Part shown: piece by piece, positions 34,087 through 45,795 of the stretch
Numbering within the stretch: the first letter of the stretch is position 1
Layout of the letters: each line of letters starts with the position of its first letter
NCBI GenBank assembly: GCA_012656075.1
Contig: JAAKBF010000138.1
Coordinates: 1 to 64,000, forward strand
Direction: 5' to 3'
DNA: 64,000 nucleotides
Origin: Phytophthora hibernalis
Lineage: Eukaryota; Oomycota; Peronosporomycetes; Peronosporales; Peronosporaceae
The notes under the pieces: generated by a model
What the model was told of the DNA's origin: nothing
Database searches by the model: none
The model's input: the letters and a program-made list of their open reading frames with translations, nothing else
Program-made: the position numbers and the translations under genes

Positions 34087-36250
34087 ATGGGATCTGTTTC
34101 GACCTCTTCCGACTCTGCCGACTCTTCAGCCGAGCTTGCCAGCTCTGAAATCTCGTGGATGCTGAGCCGCTGTCCGTTGGCGCCCCCTCGATCTTCTAGT
34201 ATGCTGTGGTCGTTATGGATCTCGGTCGACCCTTCAGCCGAGTTCCGCGTCTCTCTGGCGTCTGCGCCGCCGTTCCAGCCGACCGTTGAGCTCAGCTAAT
34301 ATGTGGGTAATCGTATCCGGAAGACCCGCCGAATCGGTACCGAAAGCCCCCAGATTCTAAGGTTCCACTGGGGCGTACTGTCGATATCCGCTCCTTAGAC
34401 TCGGCTCGACACCTTTTTACCGTAATCTTTGTCCTAAGACCGCGCTTTTTGGGCGCGGCTGAGTCACTACCGTCCTTCACCATTCTTTAGGTCCACCAAC
34501 TCCTAGGTGAGGATGGTCCTCGTTGAGGTGTGTGCCGAAACTAGAAATTACTACACCACACCCCCCGGTTATGATGCGAGTCGGGCTGGTGAGCGTTAAA
34601 ACCTTGTTCAGTCGCTTTCCATCTTGTGTTAGACCACACCGTTGACAGTCATCAAACTGCCCGATGTCTCTCCCTTCACCGCCGTCGTCCTCGGTTCGTG
34701 TTCTTCCTGGGGTTGGGAGGTGTGCGTACTGACTCCTTGTGTTCTCCGGATCATGCTTGCTTCTCTCTTCCTCCGACCATGTTGTCACCTCAACATGATG
34801 AGGATCTCGTCCGATGAATCGGGGTTTAGTGGGCCAGCGCTTCTGGGGTCAGCAGTGGTAGGGGAACTAGGCCATTGATCTGAGAACTTACCAGGAGACT
34901 GGTCCTGATCTGAACCACCCTCTCGCACGCGTCCTCCTCGTTCGTCGAGTCCGCCAGGCGACACTACTTGGGACGCTATACATCAGTCGGACTCGGCAGA
35001 ACGAGTGAGCCTTGCTTCTCGAGACTCTTCTACACGAGAAGATGACTCAACGTCGGGTTGAGAACGCCAAGTTAGCCCGTCCGATTGGATTTGGGCTAAC
35101 GCGGCCTCCTTGCTGTCGAACCGCATCCACCGCCACGCCGTGATAAATCCTCGAAGTACCTAGCAGATATTGAACGAGCTGCGTGACGATTCTTGACGTG
35201 TGCTATCTATCGGCTCCTTTAGACCAGCTCGCGGATCAATCGGCGGCGGTAGCCGCTTTAGCCGATCTTCATGCGGCCAGCACAATGAATGCTGCTTTGA
35301 CTCGTCGGCTGGACTTGGCTGCAGTCTCGAAGGTTGAGTTGGAATCCCAGCGTAAAGTGGCCCGAAGGAGCGAGACGTCTGGAAAGTCGAGGCTTCCAAA
35401 TCCGCCTCTGTCACTTCGCAAAACTTGTATTGAGTCGACTGCTGCTTTAACCAAGTGAAGCAGTCTCAAAGCCGACGTCGACTCGGGTTTTTCTCACGTA
35501 GGCAGTATGTCACGGATCGCGATAAGCAGATCGAGTTTCTTCCAGACGGCTATCGCCGAGAAGGCCGCAGCTTTCGCCATCCTCCATGGGATTGCCTCCA
35601 AGCATTTCCAACAACTCCAAGAGTCGGATCAAGCATTGTGTGATGGTAAGTACCAACCCCTCTCCGCTTTACTGGACGGTAATCGCCGACCAGCCCGCTG
35701 TCATCGTTCGTCACAAGCGGGTGATTCAGCTTCATTCCAACGCATGGTCCGCACATGGCTGCTGCTGCTGGCGGAGTGGAAGCTCCGGGATTAGCTTCAG
35801 CTGAGTTGCTCGTCAATGCCTCGCCTTTACCGGTTATTAGTCGAGACGTTTCCGGGGTATCCGTCATTCCTGAAGGTGACTCGTACCCTCGCGTTAATCT
35901 TACGTCCTCGCAATGTCGCTTCCTCTTCGGCCCCCAAGCTTTTGTGTGTCAGCCATGTCCGCGATTCTCACCCATGTGGTCGACTCGGCTGCTCGGCGTA
36001 ACAAGGGTAAACGAGGCAGACGACCCAGTGGAGGATCTGCGTAGGAGGTTCGTAGCAGCAGCTCGAGAAGAAGATGTTGACGAAGAAAATCCCACCCGCA
36101 GTCGACAGATGACGCGGATAGATCCCGCAACAAGAAGACTAAGTTCGAACACTCGGCTAATGTCATTCATTTGGAAGATGATGCTCAAGAATTAGCGTTT
36201 CTACCAGACGTTGCAGAAGCAGTGACAAACGAGCTCGACTTCTCTACCTA
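34087..36250 (+). pseudogene. Accessory ORF with Ala-rich coiled coil fused to a PR-RT linker segment
   Basis: Starts MGSVSTSSDSADSSAELASS (34,087). After many frame breaks there are Ala-rich helical parts (LADQSAAVAALADLHAASTM at 35,230-35,290; IAEKAAAFAILHGIASKHFQ at 35,540-35,600). The end (about 36,120-36,250, AQELAFLPDVAEAV) matches the PR-RT linker at 38,920-38,970 (HELAFLPDLTEAL). So a coiled-coil accessory reading frame lies directly before pol sequence, in the sense direction, probably through a deletion. Degenerate. Confidence 0.35.
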
Positions 36251-36289
36251 GCGGCGAACGTGTTGAGTGATACTTACATCAGTACAATC

Positions 36290-36560
36290 AATTCGGCCGA
36301 GTGAAAAGGTTGAAGGCCGCTGAGAAGATAATGATTTCGAGCGGGAACGCATTACCACCACCAGCTTATCGTGGTGATATTGATGCACAAGGGCACGAAC
36401 AAATTAAACAGCGGACTCGTCGAGTGCCTTTGCGCCACCTGACAAAGCTGTACGAATTACTGAAGGCGCTTCTTAAAGCCGCCATGCTGGTATCGTTCTC
36501 CAACAGCCCGTGGACTTCGCCCATCGTTATCGTACTGAAAAGGACGGAGTAGACATCCAG
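36290..36560 (+). pseudogene. Gypsy RT N-terminal fragment
   Basis: ISSGNALPPPAYRGDIDAQG, then KLYELLKALLKAAMLVSFSN and SPWTSPIVIVLKRTE, equals the RT entry region at 46,290-46,510. It decays after 36,560 and stops; no catalytic motif remains. Confidence 0.7.
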
Positions 36561-36950
36561 ATTTGCATTGACGACAAGATGGTCAATGCTCGTCACCAAA
36601 GCACTGGAACATGCAATGCCACTGGTAGATGATCTATTGAGTGAATAGAAGCTACTTGTGTGGTGGAGCGGGCTCTCAGAATTTGTGTTCTGGAGGGCTC
36701 GGTCTACACACAAAGCGCACTTCACACACTGTACGTCGCGTGCGGTGCGCTGAGTTCCCGGTCTTGACTAATGTGATTTCGTTGGACGGTGTTCGCGTTC
36801 GATGCTAAAGTCGTAAGACCTACCGGCGTGACCGAGATGATGGTCGTTTGCCGGGAAGACTTGCACGGATCACAACCGACGTCGAGACGATCGCCAATAC
36901 CGACCGAGGATCATTTCCAGTAGCTGAAACACCGACTGACATGGTCGCTG
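36561..36950. other. Decayed RT remnant and junction
   Basis: Weak RT similarity (CIDDKMVNA near 36,567) fades by about 36,650. Beyond it no recognisable coding sequence until the Gag tail of the large element near 36,950. Confidence 0.4.
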
Positions 36951-36956
36951 CGTTGA

Positions 36957-38986
36957 ATGTGGACGGCTCGGTCGACCCATGAGGACCCCGCAGAGGCATC
37001 ACGAATGGAGGGTATGATGATACCGAGGTTACGACCGGAGTACTACCCTAGCAGGGGGACCGAGGCTCGGACAGGTACTTCCTCGGACGACGAATATGCG
37101 TCGGATGAAGATCATGGTCGTGCGGCTGCCGCGAACGATTCAGAGCGTCGTCACGCCGCCGAGGGAACGTTCGCTCGAGCTGACAACGCCGGCCGAGGGC
37201 TGGAATAACCAATACCCGCACGACCGAGACAACCGAGACAACTGAGGTCAAGGCGGACGCCGATAATATGGCCCGTGTGCGCTGCCTGTGGTGGACTCCA
37301 CACTCGTACATTATTGTTTCAAGAGGTGCAAGATGTGCAAGCAAGTCCACGATGCGGGAAGATGCGAAGCATTCAACGAGCTAGCGTCTCTTCTGAAGCA
37401 AGGAAGGTGGAGAAGAAAGACTTCTCGCCAGAACTTCAAGAATTGGTCTATGGGAGTCATTTAAACCAGGCAGCCCTTGCGTTCATTGGTTCGTGCAAAC
37501 GGCCTGATGACTTGAATATGGATTTGAAATCGACGGAAATGGAGAAGAGAGAGGCGCAAGCCTCGGTGGGAGTGAAGTGAATGTGAAATGTAAGGAGGAA
37601 GCTACTGTAGGTTACCGAAGCCTAATCGCGAGTATGGCTGTGACTGAGCACAATCCCCGAAGTCTCGGCCAGGCAATCAAGTTGTTGTCTGGCGAGAGGA
37701 TGGGTGGTGGTCTTCACCAGCCCTACGACAAGAGTAAGCGATTGCGTGCCGTGGTAAACGGGGCAGTGGATGACGTGCGAGAACGAGGATATTGCTCGAC
37801 ACTGGAGCGAATGTGAGCGTGATATCGGCTTTTTATGCAAAGAAACTACGCGTACAGGAGGTTTCAGACCACGATCATAGTCTGAGGTGAGGTGAAGATT
37901 AATCCAGGAGTGATGGAGATACGCCGCCGAGCCTCGTTAAGATCACCCCTGGGTGGGAGCGCGAGTATATGAATTCGAGTTGTGGATCATGGATCATAGT
38001 GCAGGGGTCGATGTAGTCCCCGGCACGGACTTCATGATCCCAGCTGGAGTGCGGTTAGACTTGTTCCATGGCACGGCTCGGTTACCGGATGAAGTAATGG
38101 TTCCCTTGGTGAAGTCCCTGAACGCGGATGACGCTACGGTATACGGTTTACAGGGCGGTCGGGGCCGACCGAGGATCTGTCAGTCGCCGGACGGAGTGGC
38201 ACGAGCTCAAACTGCCTTGACGACGCTCATCTCTGAACACCCATGAGGTGTGGGTTCGCCGGATCGGGAATCTCGTGCCGACAGTGACGAGGTTTCAGCG
38301 AGGACAACCAGCGATTATCCGGCTGAGTAATGTGGCACCGAGGGTTGCTCACTGTAAAAACCACGAATCCGTCATAATATGGGTGCCGCGTGCGATCTCC
38401 CGCAAGGCGGCGTGGCTACACCCGGCTACGGTCGCGGCGGAGTACGACGAATGGCAAGTGCTGGCGTACGCCGAGTGTCGGGATGACACGTTGCTGAAGC
38501 GTGAAAGCAAGCTGTACGAGCGCTGGTTAGCCAGTCAACCACCAGCAGTCGAGCGGCGGGATTATCAGACGCCACGGATGATCTTTTCTCCTGACCGGTT
38601 ACGCACCAAGATAGGCACCGGGTAGCCTGTTCACTAAGTGTTGAGGAGGGACGCGTACCGCCGAGTGGGTGCGACCAACCGTCAGTAACCGTCACTGTGG
38701 CAACCTCGGACATGGTGGCTAAGGAGGAAGGTGAAGGTTCGACCACGTCCGAATCCTCGGACAGTGGATGTGATGAAATTAACCGTGGGGCATCGGAAGC
38801 CCGTCTGAAGTCTGTGTTCGTAGCGCTTATTGCATGCGTTTCAGCTTGCGACGCTGTCGAAATTGACGATGCTCCTGGTGGTATGGCCGAGCATGTGGCA
38901 AACGAAATTGTGTTGACCGACTACGCACATGAGTTGGCATTCCTGCCTGACCTGACCGAAGCGCTTCGGAGACGGTTTTGAATAAT
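36957..38986 (+). CDS. Large Gypsy element (B), Gag C-terminus, zinc knuckle, protease and PR-RT linker
   Basis: The left half of the element split by the nested insertion. An Arg/Asp-rich Gag tail is followed by a knuckle at about 37,310-37,360 (CFKRCKMCKQVHDAGRCEAF), spacing C-x2-C-x3-H-x4-C. The protease has a canonical active site, LLDTGANVSVISAFYAKKL (about 37,786-37,845), and a C-terminal half YEFELWIMDHSAGVDVVPGT (about 37,965-38,025). The linker AEYDEWQVLAYAECRDDTLL (about 38,440-38,500) and acidic HELAFLPDLTEA (about 38,935-38,970) lead to the insertion point at 38,986/46,214, where the RT frame resumes. The Gag N-terminus and 5' LTR of this element are not recognisable upstream. Frame breaks near 37,230, 37,410, 37,780, 37,950 and 38,250. 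Confidence 0.7.
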
Positions 38987-39403
38987 TGTGACGGGGTTCA
39001 CACGCACCTTAGCTTTAGAGGAAGCGTTAACGCGCTAACCACAACAGACGCCTAGCGTTCCTGCTGTAAGCTTGCAAAGGCCTGGCCTTCCTGTCCAATA
39101 TGATACTGAGTACCAATTGACTTGCGAACTTCCGGGTGAGTTAAACTGATTTATATTAAGAACACTGTTGTAGTTCTAACTACTGCTAACTATCTGCATA
39201 CTGAATCCCTGTCTAATCTGATCTGTCCTAATGGGGACCATCCATTTAGATGTACTGCTTTAATACAACTGACGTACCACTTAAGTACGACTGAAGTACA
39301 AATTAAGTCCTTGACGTGCCACGCACCACGCGTGTGACGGACACCAATGGTGTGGATCACATCACAGAGAACAATGGTCGCCCTCTCAAGTGGCCCCATT
39401 ACA
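38987..39403 (-). repeat. Element C LTR (3' LTR)
   Basis: 417 bp, TG...CA ends (tgtgacgggg ... ccccattaca). Compared with the other LTR I see one substitution (tgatactgag versus tgataccgag) and two homopolymer-length differences, implying a recent insertion. Confidence 0.85.
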
Positions 39404-41439
39404 CCCTCCCACACCCAAACGGGAAGCACCTTGTCCCAGGGGAAATCCAGCGAACCGCACAGGCAACGCCTCATTCTGCAATTTGCGCCCGAGCGAACAC
39501 CCGCCGAGAATCCAAGACGCCCACCGGGCACCAGGCCAAGACCCGCACCACTTGAGATACCAAAGCGCGTCGACTCCAAGCGCCCGCGCCGCCGACCACA
39601 AGACGAAAGGCGGCGAAGCCCAATCGAAGAAGCCGCCTCGGCATGCGAAGAAGGCTTCCCAGAAGCCCGACTACAGGGCTAAACCCGCTGCGACCAGATC
39701 CCGGTCCAGCAGGAAACGCACCGAGGTCACCCTGCCCGGACCGTACGAAGGCGACAGCGACAACGAGTCGGACTCCGACGGCGAGACCAACCCGAACCTA
39801 GTTCTGGGCGACGACAGCCCGGAATTCCACGGCGACGAAGCTCCAAGAGCGGAAGATGCGAGCGCGCCGACGGCAACGACCGCAGCGACGGCAGCGACTT
39901 CCAAAGTCCCGGGTCCTGACGACAAAGCTTCGGACAGCGGTGACGAGGCTCACAGAGCTGTTGATGACGATGGTCAAGCTTCCAAAGTTCCGAGGGACGG
40001 CGACAACGCCTCCGAGTCCGGCGACAAGTCCCACTCGGCGACTGCAAAGCAGACCAGCGACGCACCCGAGGACGCTGCCTCAGCCACCGATCGCAAACCC
40101 GAGTCGGGTGCAACAAGTGAAGCGAAGCACCGCTCGGAGGAGGATGCCTCAAACGAGGTCGACAACAGTGAGTCGGATCTGGAGTCGGGCGAGGTCAACG
40201 ACCCAAGCACTTCACCCAAGCTCACCGATCAGCAGCGACGTCTCCATCCGGTGAGCCCTGCAACTCCTCGCAGTGCTGCTGCTGTCGCACGTGCTGCTGC
40301 TGAAGCCGCCAAGCGGAAGCCCAAGTTATCACCAACGTCGGCGACGGTGATGACGTACCCGAAGGTCTGCTTCAACCCGACAACCGCCAGCCCCTCCACG
40401 ATCGTGCCCGCGATGTGAGGGAGGCTGCGGAGCAGCGACGAACCTCGAAGCGAGATCACGAGCCAGCGGCACTGAAACAAAGAGCAGCTGCTCGCGCTGC
40501 GATACTGGCCCGTACGGGAGTACCGCGAGTACCTTCGACAGAGTCGTGAGCCGGGTAAGGCGGTGCAGCAGTACGATCGAGTGTCCCGTCGTCCTCCACG
40601 ACGACACGGGCCTCGCCCGCCAGTCCAACGAACGCGAGCTCACAGACTGGCTGCACAACTTGGGGTACCCTTGCCCGAGTTCACGGACTCGCCGTTCCGT
40701 ATCGACTGGCTGGACCAACGGCGCCTCCGCTTCCGCATGGCGAAGTCCATCGTGGATGGCCAGTGGCGCAACCGATACCTCGAGCGCTCGAAGCCCACCC
40801 CGGGCGTTATCCTCGAGGAGGTTGTGCAGAAGATCCAGAAGTCGTGGCAGTCGCAGCCGGTAGAACCGTTCAGTGTTCTTGGCGCGGTTAGCGCCGACCG
40901 GCTCCAGGGGAGCGGTCATAAGCGGCCACGATGTCGGTGCAGTCCTCCGAGAGACGGCTACCAGCCTCCCACGTGCTTTGATCCTCCGGATAGCCGCGCC
41001 ACTTCACCAAGTATTGCTACGCCCGGGGCGCCTCAGTATTCTCTCAAAATGGAAGTAGAGAGCGCCCTCATTACCGATCAGTGGAGGCGGGGACGCAACG
41101 GACGCGTCCACGGATCGGGACGCTCCGCGTCAGGTGCGGCGGCGCGCTTCAGCGCCTGTTGTCCATTCTGACCACACGAAGCTCGTGACTGCAGTGGAGG
41201 GTTGCCAACGGCTCTTGGAGTCGCAGAGGACTGACTTAGTGGCCCTGCGAGGGAACCTGCACTCCGTCGAGTCGACAGTGAGTCATTTGGCTCCAAGTGT
41301 GGTTCAGCTCGAACGCAGTGCGGGTGATCGCCAGCGGCAGGTCGATCGCTCGAGCGAGAGGGCCTCGCGAATGACCGTGCTGAGCTTCACAAGCACTTTG
41401 GGTGGCTCCGCGACCTCTACTCTCGCGTTGAGGCGTTGA
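39347..41439 (+). CDS. Antisense accessory ORF of element C, acidic and coiled-coil
   Basis: Lies opposite to pol between pol and the 3' LTR. The first in-frame ATG is inside the LTR (39,347). The body is a long low-complexity acidic/Ser region (PYEGDSDNESDSDGETNPNL; NSESDLESGEVNDPSTS) preceded by a Lys/Arg-rich stretch (KPAATRSRSSRKRTEV). Then an Ala/Lys helix (SAAAVARAAAEAAKRKPKLS), a compact block at 40,650-40,870 (FTDSPFRIDWLDQRRLRFRM, VILEEVVQKIQKSWQSQPVE) and a C-terminal coiled coil (CQRLLESQRTDLVALRGNLH). Frame breaks near 39,600, 40,420 and 41,130. No known family. Likely expressed from an LTR antisense promoter (inference). Confidence 0.5.
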
Positions 41440-42370
41440 GAGCCGTGCACCTCCGACTGCTCCGCCCCTGCGGCTGCTCCTCCTGCTGCGACCGTTCCTC
41501 CGCCGGATATGATGCAGATGATGGCGAACGCGTTTCGCCACTTCGCAAATACGTCGGATTCTCAGAGTCATCCACCTCGGCCTGGTGATAGGGCTTAAGA
41601 AGTCCCACGTAGAACGTCGGGTGCGTGGCCATAGCCGACGGCAGGTCCAATGTATGCGTTGCCATGGACTCCGATGACCGTGAACGGCCCCACGAACCGT
41701 GGACGCAGCTTTGTGCTGCCCACCGTAGTGACCGCCTGCATAGGGAGGTTTTTAGCGTTTAAGAGGACCTGGTCCCCAAGTTTAAACACATTCACGTTCC
41801 TTCGCCCATGGCGATCACTGTTTTCTTCTGTGTGTCTTGCGCGGCAGCCATAGCGTCCCGGACGCGTTGCCTTACGGCTTCACCAGTCTCGATGAACGCC
41901 AACAGGTTCCGTTTGACAGACGGACGCAGGCCTTTAAGGCCCCGCGGGTCTTCGGCGTCAGCCTCTCGCCCACTCAAATTAGAAGCCGGAGGTAACGACA
42001 GTGGCGTACGCGGATGGCGTAGCCCGTTAACGTACTTGTACATGTGAGGCCACCAGAAGTTGCGCGCCACGAACGTGTACGTCTTCTCACGTTCAAGATG
42101 GCCGCTGAGCGGCGTGTCGTGACCCTAGTAGAGAACGCGATGCCGCAAGTCCTCGTCGTTAGGAACGACTATGCGAGGCTCTTCGCCTTCATCGACTTGG
42201 TAATAGAGGAGACCTTCGACCGGAGAGTAGCGGTGCAACCGCGAGCGCTGCCGCGCAGTTATCTTCACCGCTACCTTCGGCGTACCGAGTGCTCTAACGA
42301 GATCGACCATATCTTCGTCCTCGGCGTACGCCTCTCGCAGAAGCTCATAGAGCGGGGACTGAGGTACGCG
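41417..42370 (-). pseudogene. Element C integrase remnant: N-terminal zinc region and C-terminal module, catalytic core deleted
   Basis: The N-terminal part (VAVKITARQRSRLHRYSPVE, then DTPLSGHLEREKTY and FVARNFWWPHMYKYV) ends just before the expected C-x2-C of the zinc domain. The next residues (LRHPRTPLSLPP) correspond to the region after the integrase core, so the D,D35E core (roughly 200 residues) is missing. The tail has KLRPRFVGPFTVIGVHGNAY (GPF/Y module, about 41,665-41,720) and MATHPTFYVGLLKPYHQ. The element cannot encode its own working integrase. Confidence 0.7.
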
Positions 42371-42813
42371 ACGTGCGCCAGCTCGTAGTCCGGACGTCGG
42401 GAAAGTGCGTCCGCGAGGACGTTCTGATTTCCTGGCTTGTACTCCACCGTGAAGTTATACTCCGCGAAGAAGGAGAGCCACCGCGCCAGGCGTTGGGAGA
42501 GATGAGGCGACGATGTCGCAGTCCGCAAGGACGCGTGGTCTGTGTAGATCACAAAGGGTTTACTGCCAAGCAGGTTTACCCAAAATTTCACCAGCGCGTA
42601 CTTCATAGCGAGAAGTTCCTTGTCATGGACCGGGTAGTTCTTCTCTGCCGCCTTTAGTTGGCGCGACTGGAACGAGACCACTCGCTCTCTGCCATCGACA
42701 TCGACTTGCAGAAGCGCACAGCCAATGATGCATCGCATACTACACTGAACGGGCGATCGCCGTCTGGCAAAGCCAAGATCGGAGCGCTCTGCAAGCTTCT
42801 TTGATAGACTCAA
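42271..42813 (-). CDS. Element C RNase H (canonical Gypsy type)
   Basis: RERVVSFQSRQLKAAEKNYP, then VHDKELLAMKYALVKFWVNL (catalytic Glu), FVIYTDHASLRT (catalytic Asp) and FTVEYKPGNQNVLADALSRR (final Asp). Only the first Asp region near 42,740-42,790 is disturbed by a frame break. Keeps the TDH motif, unlike the first RNase H of element B, and has no second RNase H. Confidence 0.8.
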   Translation of the reverse strand: MSLSKKLAERSDLGFARRRSPVQCSMRCIIGCALLQVDVDGRERVVSFQSRQLKAAEKNYPVHDKELLAMKYALVKFWVNLLGSKPFVIYTDHASLRTATSSPHLSQRLARWLSFFAEYNFTVEYKPGNQNVLADALSRRPDYELAHVAYLSPRSMSFCERRTPRTKIWSISLEHSVRRR

Positions 42814-44530
42814 ACGCTTGGTGAGCCTCGTCGTTCCACGACCATTCCGTGTCCTTCTTCAGGAGGTTTGTCAATGGCCGCGCCATCTCGGCATAATTGG
42901 CACTGTACTTGTTCAAGTAGTTGGCTAGGCCAAGCCACTTACGTAGGTCCTTCTGGGATACGGAACCGGCCACTGCGCAATCGCGCAACCTTCTCAGGAT
43001 CCGCGCGGATGCCATCCTTGCCAAGGAAACATCCCAAGAAGGGAATCTCTTCGGCGCCGAAGATGCACTTGTTGATGCTCGCATAGAATCGATTCTCGCA
43101 CATGCACATCAAAACCTCGCGGAGGTGATCGATGTGAGCCTCGACGGCCGTCTTGTCTTCCGAGGCACGACTGTGCACGAAGATATCATCGAAGTACGTT
43201 TGTGCGAACGCCTGCATCGGCCGAAAAGTTGCGTCACCAGCCGATTGAACGTGGCCGGAGCGTTTGACAGCCCCTGGGGCATTACAGCCCCTCCCACAAC
43301 ATCCCACTGGGAGTACTCACCGCTGTGAGGGGTACGTCGGACTCGCGCATCAGCAGCTGATAATAGCCGTCGACCTTGTCAGTACTTGGTGCCCGGCACC
43401 AGATCGATTTCGTGTCGAACCCCCTATCCGGAGGCAACACCGACGGTGGGTCATCGCTGGCGACATCCGAGAACTCCATCAGGAGAGGGTAGTAGGGGTC
43501 CGACGGGTCCTTCAGGATGGCCGCGCCATACCTTTTCTGCCTCAACGAGGATCGCTCATCTTCAAGCACCTCCGGGTCCATGACGGAAGAGGTATTGAGC
43601 TCGACCGAGTCGTGTTCGCGGTGGATGAGGAGCATCTTCTCGAACTCGCCCGCCTTCAGCGAATCCAAAAATTCCACATATGAGAGCTCTTCCAACTCGA
43701 GTAGCTCCGCTACGGTAGACAGGGGAGCCAGATTCACGCCTTCCTTGCGTTCTCCTGTGAGAACATCAAACACCACTGGTGTCGTTGCCTCACCCGAAGA
43801 GACCGCCTCGCGGTATGAACTTGCAGCGGCTGACGCAGCCTGAACATCTTCCAACGTGGGAGTCCCTGCTTGGCCACTCTGTGTTGCGCGAGCTCCGGCT
43901 CCAGCGACTTGTCCCTCGCGGGCTCCACGGGCCTGAGCGACGCTCTCGATCTTGAGAGATCCATGAGCCTCATCGTGAGACACACACGGAACCTCCGTAC
44001 ATTCTCCCACATCCACCGAAGGCTCTTGAGCTCTCGAAGATGCAAGGCACGCGGACGGCAACGCCGTAGCCAGATCGAGTACTTCAGTAGTACCTGCGAA
44101 GTGCCGTTCGCCGCGTGGCATGCGATGCTCGTGCACAAACCCGTCCCTGGAAGAGGAGGGGACATGACCCGCCAGGGCTCTGTCCGCGAGGGGCTTGTGA
44201 CTAGCACCGATGGTGCGACTTCTCCAGTCGATCCACGGCTCGTGCTTTGTCAACCAAGGCATGCCGAGGATAAGATCGTACCGATCATCCATGTCAAGGA
44301 CAATGAACGGTTCGACCGAGTTGAAGCCGTCAAACTTGACGTTCAAGGATAGAAGAACCTTTCGCGTAGACACGATGAACCCAGTACAGATACATTGGTA
44401 TTATTCTTAGATGCTTCCAAAGCACTAGCATACAATGCACTGTTCTTGGCCACACTGGACTTCGTCGCGAAGTTGTAGGACGCTCCCGAATCAATCAGGA
44501 TCGTCAGCGGTTCGTCGTACGTTTTACACT
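42740..44530 (-). CDS. Element C aspartic protease and reverse transcriptase
   Basis: The protease active site ILIDSGASYNFATK lies at about 44,465-44,505 (minus). It is followed by FIVLDMDDRYDLILGMPWLT. A linker of about 300 residues leads to RT: VDGYYQLLMRESDVPLTAVS (about 43,300-43,375), PQGLSNAPATFNRLVTQLF (about 43,215-43,275), YFDDIFVHSRA (active site, about 43,165-43,200), NKCIFGAEEIPFLGCFLGKD and the thumb (LGLANYLNKYSANYAEMARP). Frame breaks near 43,290, 43,255 and 42,945. RT has the standard short spacing between the NAP and DD motifs. Confidence 0.8.
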
Positions 44531-44676
44531 GGCCGTGACAACCACGAGGTTAGACCGCGCGGCGGCCACGGAGAGACACAACAGTGTCGTCCCAGGGACT
44601 TGCTCTCCAGGAGGCGGAGGTGGCAGAGCCACCGACCTCGAGGAGGAGCGAAGTCTCCCAGCAGGGCGTCCCGCAC

Positions 44677-45731
44677 CTACTGGGAGTTGTCATTTTCCGA
44701 CCCCGCAGATTCGATCATGTTAAGGGACGGCAGAGCCGCCTTGGCCTTGCCTACCTTCCACGGGTTCGTTGGACAGTTCCGACGGAAGTGGCCAAGCTGG
44801 TTGCATCCAAAGCAACGACCACTCGCGCATTGGTTACGCTGAGGTCGGGCCGACTCAGCCGACGAGATCTCCATGGGAGTGGGACCGTCGTTGACCGTGT
44901 CCGAGCGGCCTGCATACCCCTGCGCCGAGCGCACGGAATGATCTTCCAGCATGGCGACATGCACCGCATCGTTGAAAGACGTCGGCTGTCTGCGGAAGAG
45001 CTCCGTCCGGACCGGACCCGGCCGAACGCCGTCCATGAAGACCGTCACCTTGACGTCCTCAGCGAGGGAGCGCCCGCCATAGCGGCCTCGAGGTTCTGCA
45101 ACTCCATGACGTAGTCTTGAAGCGTACACTTTCCTTGCTTACAGCGCAAAAGAGCGACCGATAGCGGTAGGCCACATTGGCCAAGAGGAAAGTCGAGCGC
45201 AGCTCTTGTTTCATGAACGCCCACGAGGTGAAATACCCCGGAGACGACGTCTCTCGTGCCATCACCCATGCGCCCTCCCAGATTGGAAAGCGCGAAGGCG
45301 ACTTGGGGCCTGGATTCGTAGATCTGTCCAGCGCTCAGCGCTATCTCGATCTCTCGAATCCAGAAGACCAGACTGTCTGCTTCTTTGCCGTCAAATGTCG
45401 GCACCGAAATTTTGACGGGCTTCGTTATTCCTTGTCGCGCAGCATACGGAGCAGGACCCGGAGGGATCACCTGCGCCGCACTCTGTGCCTCAGCTCGCAT
45501 TGTCTCGCGAGCAGCTTCCTGCGCTGCAGCGCTCACGTGGGCAACCAGCGACGACTCGTATTTGCCGAAGCGTTCCACGCGCGCCCTCTGCTGCTCCGCA
45601 GGCAGGTTGGGGAATCCAGCGAATGCTGCCTCGCCCAGGAGACTAACCATCTTCTCCAGCGTAGCCCAGTGGTCATCTGAGAGGTGAGGAAAGTCCTGCC
45701 GGGACGTCAGCCGGCTCCCTGAGTCGTCCAT
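44677..45731 (-). CDS. Element C Gag with CCHC zinc knuckle
   Basis: The ATG at 45,731 starts MDDSGSRLTSRQDFPHLSDD. The capsid region includes ITKPVKISVPTFDGKEADSL and WIREIEIALSAGQIYESRPQ. After a break near 45,060-45,200, VKVTVFMDGVRPGPVRTELF continues. The nucleocapsid has CFGCNQLGHFRRNC, a canonical C-x2-C-x4-H-x4-C knuckle (about 44,775-44,816). The alternative upstream ATG at 45,815 lies in the LTR and is less likely. Confidence 0.8.
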
Positions 45732-45795
45732 TCTCAGAGAGATCTTGATTGTAGTAGTCCGCGCCGGTCGCGGAGTGACTACAAGTGCTACCAGG

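Noticed and set aside
36820..37002. Minus-strand ORFs across the Gag tail of element B
   Set aside because: The plus strand carries the knuckle and protease in order; the minus frames have no motif.
39671..40254. Minus-strand ORFs opposite the element C accessory ORF
   Set aside because: Composition-driven shadows. The acidic/coiled-coil logic and continuity are on the plus strand.
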